From Amycolatopsis lurida (GTDB lineage Bacteria > Actinomycetota > Actinomycetes > Mycobacteriales > Pseudonocardiaceae): a stretch of 64,000 nucleotides of DNA. The stretch covers positions 496,001 to 560,000 of the forward strand of contig NZ_FNTA01000004.1 of assembly GCF_900105055.1 (NCBI RefSeq), given 5' to 3'. The notes beneath the pieces were generated by a model. It was not told where the DNA came from. It saw only the letters and a program-made list of their open reading frames with translations, and made no database searches. Of the stretch, positions 36,180 to 45,800 are shown in pieces. The first letter of the stretch is position 1. The number at the start of each line of letters is the position of its first letter. Both the position numbers and the translations under genes were made by a program.

Positions 36180-37082
36180 CTACGGTGTCGCGTTTTCGGC
36201 AAGGAGGTGATCGACTGCCAGCCGGGCGACGGCGCCGATGGACGCGTCGACTTCGGGAAGGCGATCGTCGAGGGAATGGGCGCGCGTGAACACCGCGACC
36301 GCGAACCGGCGGCCCTCGGGCAAGGTCAGCACTCCCGCCTCGTTGCGGATGCCCGGCAGGGTCCCGGTCTTCGCGGCTATCTGTACGTCTGAAGGGAATC
36401 CGGAGGACAGCCGATGCGGCCAGATCTGCTGGGCCATAATCGTCCGGACGCGTTCGCAGGCTTCGGGTTCGCCTGCCCGGTCGGTCCAGATCGCGTCGAG
36501 CAGTTCGGTCGTCTCGCGCGGCGTCGACGAGGTTTCCCTTTCCGGGTCGCACATCGACAGGTTCCGCACCTGTTCGTCGGTGGCTTCGGCCAGCAGGGCG
36601 TCGATCTCGGCGAGATCGGTCCCGCCGAGTTCGGCGATCCCGATCCGGAACGAGTCCTCGCACGAGCCGATCAGCCGGGTGCGGCTCAGCCCGAGATCCG
36701 CGACCGCCCGGCAGATCGTCTCCTGGCCGATCCGGTTCCAGATCAGGTCGGTCGCCGCGTTGTCGCTCATCGTGAGCATGAACCAGGCGAGGTCGCGCCA
36801 GGTCATCTCCACGTCGTCGGCGCAGCCCGCGGTGCCGATGCCGCCGATCCGGTACCGCGCGGTCACCTTCGTGTATTCGGTCTCGTCGAGCCGTCCGGCC
36901 ACCACTTCCTTGGCATAGGCGAGCGCGATCGGGATCTTGAACACCGAGGCGAGGACCACCTGATCGTCGGCGCCGACCGACACCTCGGCCCCGTCCGGCA
37001 CACCGATTTCCCTCGCGTGCAGCGACCCTTCGGCACCCGCGGCGGCGAACACGGCTTCGATCCGTTCGCGGATGTCGTTCAT
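36180..37082 (-). CDS. Class A beta-lactamase-like serine hydrolase
   Basis: The 300-residue protein has the catalytic set of class A-type serine hydrolases: SxxK in LASVFKIP near residue 46, SDN in MSDNAATD and KTG in AAKTGTLPG. No signal peptide is seen, so it is probably cytoplasmic and not a classical resistance enzyme. It starts with an ATG overlapping the upstream hydrolase stop (ATGA) and precedes the solute-binding protein gene. With that context, hydrolysis of a D-amino-acid-containing peptide or amide taken up by the cell is plausible. Confidence 0.83.
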   Translation of the reverse strand: MNDIRERIEAVFAAAGAEGSLHAREIGVPDGAEVSVGADDQVVLASVFKIPIALAYAKEVVAGRLDETEYTKVTARYRIGGIGTAGCADDVEMTWRDLAWFMLTMSDNAATDLIWNRIGQETICRAVADLGLSRTRLIGSCEDSFRIGIAELGGTDLAEIDALLAEATDEQVRNLSMCDPERETSSTPRETTELLDAIWTDRAGEPEACERVRTIMAQQIWPHRLSSGFPSDVQIAAKTGTLPGIRNEAGVLTLPEGRRFAVAVFTRAHSLDDRLPEVDASIGAVARLAVDHLLAENATP

Positions 37083-38467
37083 CGCGACACCCGCCGGTCC
37101 GCGCGTCCGGTGTGGAGGAACCGGGCCCGGCCGGTGCCGTCGTCGCCGACGAACTCGTGGGCCACGTAAGCGCCGGGGACTTCCGGAATGACGGCGACGA
37201 AGGTTTCACCGTGCCACGGCAGCAACTCCACCGTGCCCGAGGGCTCGTCGAGTTCGGCGAACTCCCCCTTCGGGGTGCGCCGCAGCCAGAGCCGGCCGCC
37301 CTCGGCGGTGACGACGGTGGAGACGACCCGGGACGAGTACTCCCCCACGTACCGGGAAAGATCGGCCGGGGCCAGTGCGGGATCCGGTTCGGGCAGCGGC
37401 GGGACCGTGATCCCGGCGAGTTCGCGCATCAGCTTGGCGGCGATCTCGTGGTAGACCTTCAGCGTCGCCCCTCCGTTGGTCAGCAACGCGAACGCGACGT
37501 CGCGCTCCAACGCGATCCGCAGGAAGGCCGACTGGCCGATCGTGCCGCCGTCGTGGCCGACCACCGTGCCGCCCTGCCAGCCGAAGTCCACCCAGCCGAG
37601 GCCCCAGTGTGTGCCCATGATGCCGAGATCCGGCACGGCGACCTGCCGTTCGCGCATCGCGCGCACCGATTCCGGCGACAGCACCTGGACACCGCTGTCG
37701 GCCTTACCCTCGTTCAAGTGCATGCGGGCGAAGGTCAGCAGATCGCGCGGGCGCATGACCAGCGTCGCACCGGCGGGTGCGTTGGAGCGGGCGAGCGACC
37801 AGACCTTCGTGGGCACCGGCTCGCCGCCCGATTCCGGCAGGATGTGACCGACCGCGGCGCGATGGCGGATGGCGTCCTCGGCCCCGCAGCCGGCATGGGT
37901 CAGGCCGAGCGGGCCGATCAGCCGTTCGCGCACGCAGTCGTCCCAGCACTTGCCTCGCAGCACCTCGACGATGCGGCCGAGCACGCAGAAGCCGGCGTTG
38001 CTGTAGGAGAACCGCTCGCCCGGCGGAAATAGCTGTGGGACGTCCGACAGCAGCGGGATGAGCTTCGCCACCGCGTCCTCGCCGGTCCCCGTGTCGGCGA
38101 AAACGTCGCCTTCGAACCCGCCGGTGTGACACGCCAGTTGCCGGACGGTGATCGTGGCCGCGGCGCGGGCGTCGGCGACCTGGAACTCGGGCAGGTAGTC
38201 GCGCACCGGACGGTCGAGGTCGACCAGGCCCTCGTCGACCAGCTGCATGATCAACGTGGTCGTCCAGATCTTGGTGATCGACCCGATCTGGAACACCGAG
38301 TCCGTTGTGGACTCCACCCCGGTGGCCGTGTTCACGACACCCGCCGCGTGCTCGACGATCTCGCCGTCGGCGAATACGGCGATCGCGGCACCGGGCACCT
38401 GGTGCTTGTCCAGCAAGAGGGAGAAGTTCTCCCGGAGCCAGGTATCGATCTCGGAAATTTTCGACAT
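37079..38467 (-). CDS. Class C beta-lactamase/D-aminopeptidase-like serine hydrolase
   Basis: I take the ATG at 38467, preceded by AGAGG at five bases, rather than the in-frame GTG at 38473; the protein is 462 residues. Class C-type motifs are SITK in QIGSITKIW, YSN in RFSYSNAGF and the HxG-type motif in VVGHDGGTIG. A C-terminal domain of about 110 residues, rich in beta strands, follows the catalytic domain, as in esterase or D-aminopeptidase relatives. There is no signal peptide. It is first in a three-gene unit with the class A-like hydrolase and the peptide-binding lipoprotein. Confidence 0.85.
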   Translation of the reverse strand: MSKISEIDTWLRENFSLLLDKHQVPGAAIAVFADGEIVEHAAGVVNTATGVESTTDSVFQIGSITKIWTTTLIMQLVDEGLVDLDRPVRDYLPEFQVADARAAATITVRQLACHTGGFEGDVFADTGTGEDAVAKLIPLLSDVPQLFPPGERFSYSNAGFCVLGRIVEVLRGKCWDDCVRERLIGPLGLTHAGCGAEDAIRHRAAVGHILPESGGEPVPTKVWSLARSNAPAGATLVMRPRDLLTFARMHLNEGKADSGVQVLSPESVRAMRERQVAVPDLGIMGTHWGLGWVDFGWQGGTVVGHDGGTIGQSAFLRIALERDVAFALLTNGGATLKVYHEIAAKLMRELAGITVPPLPEPDPALAPADLSRYVGEYSSRVVSTVVTAEGGRLWLRRTPKGEFAELDEPSGTVELLPWHGETFVAVIPEVPGAYVAHEFVGDDGTGRARFLHTGRADRRVSR

Positions 38468-38590
38468 GCGCACCTCTTGTCCGGTGTGGATGGTCCGGCG
38501 TTGCGGGAATGCTAAGTCGCGGCGGGACGTCCCCTGTTCGTCCGAACCGAGGAGACCGGTGGGGAAAGTTCATCCGCACGGACAGGGGTG

Positions 38591-40225
38591 TCAGGCTTCT
38601 CCGGACCACTTGCCATGGAGCAGCAGATGCAGCTGCACCATCGCCGCGAACCGGTCCCGGGGGTCGTCGAGGTCGATTTCGCCTACCTCGGCCAGCCGGC
38701 GCAACCGGTAGCGGAAGGTGCTCGGATGCACATATGCCGCCGCCGACGCGGCGTTGATGTCCCCGAACGAATCCAGCCAGCACCGCAGCGTGTGCACGAA
38801 CTGGGACTGGTGTTCCCGGTCGTAGGCCAGCAGCCTCGCGATCGGCCCGGTCGCGGCATCGCCGCGGGCCGCGGCAAGGTCCGCCAGCTCGAGCATCAGC
38901 GCGTCGACGTGCGCGTCCTCGGCCGTGATCACCCGCTTGGAGCCACCGTTGCCGAGCAGCACCCGCAACGCCCGGTCCGCCCCGCTGCGGGAGTCGTACA
39001 GGCCCGCACCCTCGAGTGCCGGCGGTCCCACGCCGATCGCCGCGGAGACCCGGTGCCCGATTCGTTCCAGGAAAGCGGTCGCGACGCGTACCGCGCGTTC
39101 CTGATGATCGCCGTGATTTCCGGGTACCGGCACGATTCCGTACGCGACCTCGCCGATGAGCGCGACCGCCGAGCGCGGCTGGACCGCGCTCAAGTGCATG
39201 GCGAGGGCATCGGCGACGCGTTGGCGTTCGGTGGCGAGCCAGGGGCCGTCGTCGGCCGGGTCGAGCAAACCCATCGCGAGCACGACGGCGGGTTGGCCCA
39301 GCAGGCCGAGGCGTGCGACGGCTTCCGGGGCCCGGCGCCCGCCTTCGAGCGCGGTGCTCACCAAATCGGCTCGCAGCCGACGTTCGACATCGGCTCCGGC
39401 CCGCAGCCGGAGCAGGTGCAATGCCACGATCTTCGAAGCTTCCGCCAGCGCCACCGCACGTTCTTCGCTCAGCGCGTGATCGACCACGGCCCAGATCGAG
39501 CCGAGCACCTCATCGCCCGCCCGGACGGCGACCACCACCCGGGGACGGTTCTCGCCATCCTCGTCGTCCGGATAGAAATAGACCGGACCCGTCTCGCGGT
39601 AGAGGCGGTCGAAGAAGCCGCTCCGCTCCAAGCCCCGGGTGTAGCGTTCCGGTACCTGGCGGCCGAGGATTGTTTCGACCCGCGGCGGATCGGTTTCGTC
39701 CTGACGGCCGGAAAAAGCGAGCACCCGCGAGTCACGGTCCTCGATGGTGATCGGCGCGTCGAGCAGCGCCGCGATCGCGTTGGCCAGCGCGAACAGATCG
39801 CCGGTCGGGATTCCGCCGAGTGCCTCCGGGGAGACGTCGCCGACGTCGCCCTCGGCCAGCAACGTGCGGAGCATCGCGGCCAGCTGCGTCCACGACGCCC
39901 TGCTCGCCAGCCCGATCAACGCCACCCCGGACGACGCGGCCGCCCGCGCCAGCTCGGCCGGAGCGGAGGTCGGCGAGCGCACGATCAGCGCGGACGCGCC
40001 GCGTTCGCCGACCTCGTGCAGCAGCTTCCCGATCTCACCGGGATCGCGCACCCCGACCCCGAGGACCACTGCTCGGTCGGGGAACTCGGCGTCGTCGTAC
40101 GGGTCGTGGATCACCACGCCGCCGAGGTGGCGACGGGTGTCCCGGCCGACCGCGATCGGCTCGAGGAGCACGCCCCCGAGTGCTTCGATGACGCGGCTCA
40201 GACTCGTATGCGGTTTGCTCGGCAC
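38591..40225 (-). CDS. PucR/CdaR family transcriptional regulator
   Basis: From the GTG at 40225 (GGGAG 10 bases upstream; the start is uncertain because the frame stays open much further) the protein is 544 residues. An N-terminal PucR-like region (to about 140) is followed by a GAF-like/GGDEF-derived segment. The C-terminal PucR helix-turn-helix includes DINAASAAAYVHPSTFRYRLRRL near residues 500-520. Such regulators often control purine, D-amino-acid or sugar-acid genes. It lies next to the serine hydrolase-binding protein unit and a D-aminoacylase remnant, which points to D-amino acids as the probable signal. Confidence 0.85.
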   Translation of the reverse strand: MPSKPHTSLSRVIEALGGVLLEPIAVGRDTRRHLGGVVIHDPYDDAEFPDRAVVLGVGVRDPGEIGKLLHEVGERGASALIVRSPTSAPAELARAAASSGVALIGLASRASWTQLAAMLRTLLAEGDVGDVSPEALGGIPTGDLFALANAIAALLDAPITIEDRDSRVLAFSGRQDETDPPRVETILGRQVPERYTRGLERSGFFDRLYRETGPVYFYPDDEDGENRPRVVVAVRAGDEVLGSIWAVVDHALSEERAVALAEASKIVALHLLRLRAGADVERRLRADLVSTALEGGRRAPEAVARLGLLGQPAVVLAMGLLDPADDGPWLATERQRVADALAMHLSAVQPRSAVALIGEVAYGIVPVPGNHGDHQERAVRVATAFLERIGHRVSAAIGVGPPALEGAGLYDSRSGADRALRVLLGNGGSKRVITAEDAHVDALMLELADLAAARGDAATGPIARLLAYDREHQSQFVHTLRCWLDSFGDINAASAAAYVHPSTFRYRLRRLAEVGEIDLDDPRDRFAAMVQLHLLLHGKWSGEA

Positions 40226-40339
40226 CGGTGTCCGCACTCCCGAAGGTAGGTCCGGCCTCGCCCGAACCGGCTGGTTCGACCGGACGGAATGGTATTCCGG
40301 ACTTGACGCCCGGCGCGGTCTGCCAGATCGGCCGCGTCC

Positions 40340-41099
40340 TGGCAGGTCACCGCGGTTCGCCCCGCAGCGGCCTGCCCGGGCACGCGTCGGTGAGCACGGG
40401 TCGGGTCGAGATACGTGGCGGTGTCGGTGATGGTGGCCGGGTCGAGGACGACGATGTCCGCGGCCGCGACCTCGTCCAGCACCCGCGCGGGCAGATAGGA
40501 GCAACGGCGGAACGCTTCCAGCCAGGTCCAGGCGCCGGTTTCGCGCACCATCAGCCGAAGCGATTTCGAGAACGCCCCCGCCGTGCGCGGGTGGGTCGCC
40601 CCACCCGGCGGAAGCGGCCATCGGGTGCTCTCGCTGGTGCCGTCGGGCCAGTACGTCGGCATCGCGTCGCTCGCAACGAGCGAGTCGGGAAAGCGACCGG
40701 CCTGTGCAGCAGGGGCCGTTCTCCCGGATCTTGCTCGTCGAGCGACTCGAGAAGGCACGGCGCACCCGGCATCTCGGCCCGGACGTGCCGCAACCGCGCC
40801 TCGTCGGCGATCCGTTCGCCGGTCTCCAGAAGCACGACCCGCGAGGGGTCGAGGAAGAACGCACCAGCCGCGGTGCAGCCCGCCCCGTACGGATAGGCCT
40901 CCACCGTCACCCGCGATCCGGCGGAACGGCTCGATTCCAGCGCGGCGAGCACCCGGTCGACATGGCGTGCCGCCGTGCTGGTGACGTGGCAATGGTGCAT
41001 CGCCGCGCCGGTCTCGCCGGTGGCGATCGCGACCTCCTCCGATCCGTCGACCGGTGTGTCCGGGTCGACGACACGACCGCCGCGCAAGAGCCTGCGCAT
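40340..41099 (-). pseudogene. N-acyl-D-amino-acid deacylase (D-aminoacylase) remnant
   Basis: An intact ribosome site and ATG at 41099 begin a frame with the amidohydrolase start MRRLLRGGRVVDPDTPVDG. Next comes a mid-protein segment (HHCHVTSTAARHVDRVLAAL), so about 200 residues are missing. The reading frame shifts near 40700 and continues in another frame with DSLVASDAMPTYWPDGTSES and then ADIVVLDPATITDTATYLDP, the typical C-terminal end, before falling apart. The whole is less than half the family length of about 500 residues and cannot be functional. It was probably the enzyme of the adjacent D-peptide gene group. Confidence 0.85.
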
Positions 41100-42047
41100 A
41101 CTTCCCCTCCTAGCCTCGCTGGTGACGACCCTAGGAGGATTCGGGGGCGGCCCGGTTCGTCACGCCGGATGAATCCCAGCGTGAACTTCCCTCCGGAAGC
41201 ACTAACCCGGGGCTGGCTTGACGGATTACCGGACCTCGAACACCTTGCCGTTGGTGATGGCTGCCTAGCAGGAAGCCTGCTGTTTCCCTCGAATTTGAGG
41301 AAAGGGTGTCGGTGTGCACCTGGAAGGGCCGCAGCACGACCTTCCGCCAGTGCGCCTTGCGGTCCGCTTCGTCGAGCCTGATCTCGTCTGACACCGAAGT
41401 CGTCCCGTCATCGCCGGTGAAGTCGACGTTCTGGCCGACGCAGATACGCCAAGCATCGGGGCTGTGCTGAGAGCGGAGCCGGTACCAGGAGCCCGGGCCA
41501 GCAACCGAGACCCAGACCAACACCCATCGCACTACCCTGCAAGATGTTCCGCTCCGGCGCTGTCCCCTTCGGATCGCTGCGCCTGCACACCGCCTGCCCG
41601 CGCCCTCGCCCGCACCGCGAAGGCAACCGCGGCGCTTACCTGGAAGCTCCCCCGGCTCTCTGGAGAACTGCTGCCGTATGTGAATCAGGCGCCCGCCAGA
41701 ATCACGATCGACCACGGCCAGGCGGACACCGCGTGGTGGAAACTCGTCAACGAGCTCTCCACTCTCGACCCCGCCTCGCCCGCCGAGGTTGCGACCGGCT
41801 CCGCCCAGACCTTCGGCGCGACGATCTTCGAGCTCCTGCACACCTCGGCCGCCATGTCGCTGCCCATCGCGGGCCGCCTGGACGCGGCCATGAGTGCTGC
41901 ACCAGCCCCGACAGCGCCAATGAGGCGTACATGTAGCGCTACAGCCCACGTCGTGCCGCATTCAGGATCGCGGCATTCGAACCGTGCAGCGCGTCACGTG
42001 GGCGCGCTTCAGTCTGGCGCTGGCTACGGTCGTGGTCGCGGAAAGGG
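41100..42047. other. Degenerate region with coding-like fragments
   Basis: No complete gene is evident in these 948 bases. On the minus strand about 41270-41520, one frame reads like a real protein (WRICVGQNVDFTGDDGTTS, then LDEADRKAHWRKVVLRPF). On the plus strand about 41600-41910, one frame does so too (KLPRLSGELLPYVNQAPAR, then TAWWKLVNELSTLDPAS and TFGATIFELLHTSAAMS). Neither has a believable start, so both are probably remnants of genes I cannot identify. Confidence 0.45.
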
Positions 42048-42839
42048 TCAGGTCGTGTCGTCGAGGGGCCAGATTTTGTCGAGCGGGGGGACGTGGTCAT
42101 TGAGGATCCGCTTAAGCTCCGCCCCTTCTTCTTGCAGGGAGTGGCTGTGCTTTCGAAGCGAGTCGTGATCGCCCAACGAGCCGAGTGCGCGCGCTGCTGC
42201 GATGCGGACTTCGGCGCTCCTGTCGGATAGCGCCTGTATGAGCTTTTGATGAACTGGATGAGCGAGAATGTCCTTCACCGGCCCCGCATGGCGAAGGCGG
42301 CGCACGGCATTCGCCGCAGCCTCACGGACGCGCTGTGAGCGATCGTCGAGTCCGCGTGCGAGGGGATCGAGAGCGGCCAGGTCGGCCGTGTCGGCCAACC
42401 CGAGCATCGCCCCGAGCCGGACCGCAGCAAAGTGATGCTTGGCCAGCCGGGTGTAATCGCCGATCGCGTCCACGCTGCGAAGGCGTGAATAGCCGAACTG
42501 CCATGCCGTGGGCGAGGGATCACCCACAAAGATCTGCGCGAACCATGCAAGGATCTTCGCTCCCCGCTCCCGTGCCACCGCGGCCGGGCGGACGAAGTCC
42601 GGAAAGAAATCAAGACTTCGCCACGGGTCCCGTTCGATCAGCACCCTGCATGCCAGCACCATGACGTCGTGCTGTCCTGTGGCGGCCCGGATGACCGCGG
42701 TGAGACTCTCATCGAGCGTAGGACTGTCATCAGCCACCAGGCGACGAAAGTAACCGTCATCTGCCGGTTCACGACACAGCTCGGCGAAGATCGCTGCCGC
42801 CTCGGCATTCAATGAGCCTGGGCCGAACGTGTCGGTCAT
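42048..42839 (-). CDS. HEAT-repeat protein, likely immunity protein for the RHS toxin
   Basis: The ATG at 42839 shares its first base with the stop codon of the RHS gene (TAATG), which implies translational coupling; GAGG lies eight bases upstream. The 263-residue protein is helical, and its C-terminal half contains HEAT-like repeats such as LADTADLAALDPLARGLDD, RVREAAANAVRRLRHAG and DRSAEVRIAAARALGSLGD. Immunity proteins of RHS and other polymorphic toxins are commonly encoded directly downstream, and HEAT/armadillo-type ones exist. The immunity role is inferred from position and coupling, not from a recognised immunity family. Confidence 0.8.
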   Translation of the reverse strand: MTDTFGPGSLNAEAAAIFAELCREPADDGYFRRLVADDSPTLDESLTAVIRAATGQHDVMVLACRVLIERDPWRSLDFFPDFVRPAAVARERGAKILAWFAQIFVGDPSPTAWQFGYSRLRSVDAIGDYTRLAKHHFAAVRLGAMLGLADTADLAALDPLARGLDDRSQRVREAAANAVRRLRHAGPVKDILAHPVHQKLIQALSDRSAEVRIAAARALGSLGDHDSLRKHSHSLQEEGAELKRILNDHVPPLDKIWPLDDTT

Positions 42840-45800
42840 TATCCGAACCTCATTCCCCACAAACAACCCACGCCATACCCAGTATACTTAATCCATTTGA
42901 TTCCTAGCATGCCCCACGAGTTCGCGACTGCGTTGGCTCTTTGTAGACATCTCCAGGAAAATACACGGTAGAAGAGGCTGGCCCTTGCCCGGGTCGCGTG
43001 GTAGCCGTTGCCGACGTACTGGAGGCCGCGGGCCATGCCGACGGCCCACCGGAGCATCAGGCTTTTGCTGGTGCGTTTGACCCATGGCCAGGCGGTGCGC
43101 TTTACCCAGGGTACGACCGTCGAGTTGATCCAGTGCCCGGCTCGTTTCATGTCGTTCATGAAGCCCCGGCCGATGCCGCCGAAGCAGCGGATCATGGATC
43201 GTGGTCCACGCGGCACGCACTGGCCGGTCAGGTCGGTCTCGTTGATGGGGTCGGCGTAGACGTAGTCGTAGTCGTTGGCGGATCCACCATCGACCGGGTC
43301 GACGGAGAGGAATCTGCCGAGTAGCGGGCTATAGGGCCGTGCGCCCATCTGGACGATGGACAGTGCGCCGGCGTGCTCGTAGGCGCGCTGATGGCGTCCG
43401 AGCCAGCCATAGTCCATCTGCCCAGGTTGGTTGTCCGGGACGGCGTCGGCATTGACGCTGCCCGTGGTGTCGAGCGGTTCCCCGAACGGGGTGTAGGCGC
43501 GCGAATCGCCGACCTGCTTGCCGGTGTCGTCGCAGGTCGCGATGATGTTTCCGCGGACGTCGGGAAGGTCCCAGGTCGCCGTCGGGTTCTCTGCGCCGTG
43601 ACGGACGGTGTACAGCACGCCGCCGGGCAAGCTGATGCTCTGTGTCAGGAGCCGCTTGTCTGGGCTGAGTGCCAAGTCGGCGCTGTCCCCCTCGGCGGTG
43701 TAGGACAAGAGCACATTGGTCACGATGTCGCCCTGGGACGCGGCACGCTGCGTGACGCGGTCGGTGGCGTCCCGCACGTAGGCGACATCAGCGGCATCAG
43801 GACCGACAGTGCGGGCCGTGAGGTGGCGTTCGGTGCTGTCCCAGCCGAGGTAGGTGGTGGACCCGCCGGTGGTGAACTCGACGGTGTTGCCGTGGGAGTC
43901 GTATTTGATCCCGGTTGTGGCGTTGGCCCCGGTGGTGGCGAGGAGCCGGTCCGCTGCGTCGTAGCAGTACCCGGTTTCAGCCGTGCCCGCGGCGGTCTGG
44001 TCGAGCAGGCGGACACGGTTGGTGTTGACGCCGGCGTTGGCTTGCGTGCCAGTCGGGCAGGCCGCGGAGGGCGAGGTGAAATCGTAGGTGTAGTGGTGGC
44101 CGGGGACGTAGGCTTCCACGAGCCGGCCGGCGCTGTCGTAGCTGTAGTTTGGGCCATCGGGCCGAGCGTCGGTGCCGCCTTGTGATTCGTCGACGATGGT
44201 TCCAGCCCGTGTCCGGGTCACGTCGGACGTGATGGTGCGGCTATCGCTGGTTTTCCAGGTCAGGGAGCTGGTCTTCCCTGCTTGGTCCGCTCCGATCCCC
44301 GTCAGGCTGGCGCCGTTGGCGTAGGCCACGGTCGCCGCTTCTCCGGCGTTGTCGTAGGTCGCTGTGGCCAGGGTGACGGCGCCCAGTTTGACGGTGAGGA
44401 GGCGGCCTGCGTCGTCGTAGGTGTAGGCCGTGGTCTGCGGTGTGTCCGCGGGGTTCGGTGGTGTGACCGTCCGCTGGCCGATCCTGCCCGCCAGGTCGTA
44501 GGTGGTGCTGGTGCGGGTTCCGTGGACGTCGGTGTAGGAGATGACCCGGCCGAGCCGGTCGGTCTTGGTGGTGATGGTGCCGAGGTTGTCCGCGACCGTG
44601 GTCGTGAGCGGGTCACCTCCTGCGGCGTAGGTCGTGGTGACCGTGCGGGCGGCGGCTGCAGAGCTGTGCGGGGATGTCACGGCGATGACGCGGTCACGGG
44701 CGTCGTAGGTGGTGCAGATCCAGTCGCCGGCGACGGATTTGGCGATGACACGCCCTGAGGCGTCGTAGACGTCCTCGATGACGCGCAGGGTGCCGGTGGC
44801 CGGTGCTGCGGAGGTCAAGGATTTCGGCATGCCGCCCTGGTTCACCGCGGGGCTGCCTGGGACGCAGGGGTTGGATCGTGTCTCGGTGTCGCCGTAGTTG
44901 GTCGTTGTGGAGGCGACGGCTCCAGACGGCATGGTCTTGGCGGTTTGCCGGAGGTAGCCCGTTCCGGGTGTTTCGTAGCTGGTGCCCTCGGTGAGCTGGG
45001 TCCCACCGGTGCCGGTGGTGGTGCTGGTCGCCAGGCCGAAGACGGGGTCAAGACCGTTCTGGCCGTATTGGGTGGTGGTGACCTTGTCGGGGACGCCGTG
45101 GGATTCGCTGTTCGTGGTCGAGGTGGTGAGTCCGTAGCGGGGACGCAGCTGGCTGCCGGGTACGAGTTCCTGGACACCCGTGGGAGTGGTCCAGTTCAGG
45201 TCGAGCTTGGCGTAGCCGCCGTTGTCGTAGTAGTCGATCCGGATTTTCTTGATCTGTCCCGGCGAGTCGCTGCGGACGGTCGCTTCGCGCCACGCGGGGT
45301 TGCTGATCTGCCAGTAGTCCATGACCAGCTGGTCGTCGATCCACATGCGGATGCCGTCGTCGACGTAGGCGCGCAGCCGGTAGTCACCGGTCGCGGGGAA
45401 TGCGATCTCGCCGGTGAGGCGGAGCGAGAAGACATCGGATGTGAGGCCAGGAGTCACCGCGGTGCCGTACTCCCAGGAGCTCTTGAGAGCGCCGGTCGCG
45501 TCCCCGATTCCCGTGGCGTACGCCTTGGGCGCACCAGTCAGCGACAAGTTGTCGTAGAACGCGCCGCCCAGTCCGCGCAGATTCTCGTCGTATCCGGTGT
45601 GAGTGTTGGGTACCGTGCTCGCGCATGCGGCGGTCGGTGTCTGGCCAGCGAAGCACGATGCCGGCGCCGGTCCGTACTTGTCTGTCGCCCTGTCGGCGTG
45701 GTCGTAGACCGTGGTCGACATCCGGCCTGCCGGATCGGTGCTCGTCAGCTGCAGGTCACGGGAGTTCCAAGTCTGGCTGCTGACCTTGCCGGTGGCGTCC

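Noticed and set aside
40226..40864. N-terminal extension of the PucR protein
   Set aside because: It reads the wrong frame of the D-aminoacylase remnant; PucR-like sequence starts close to the GTG at 40225.
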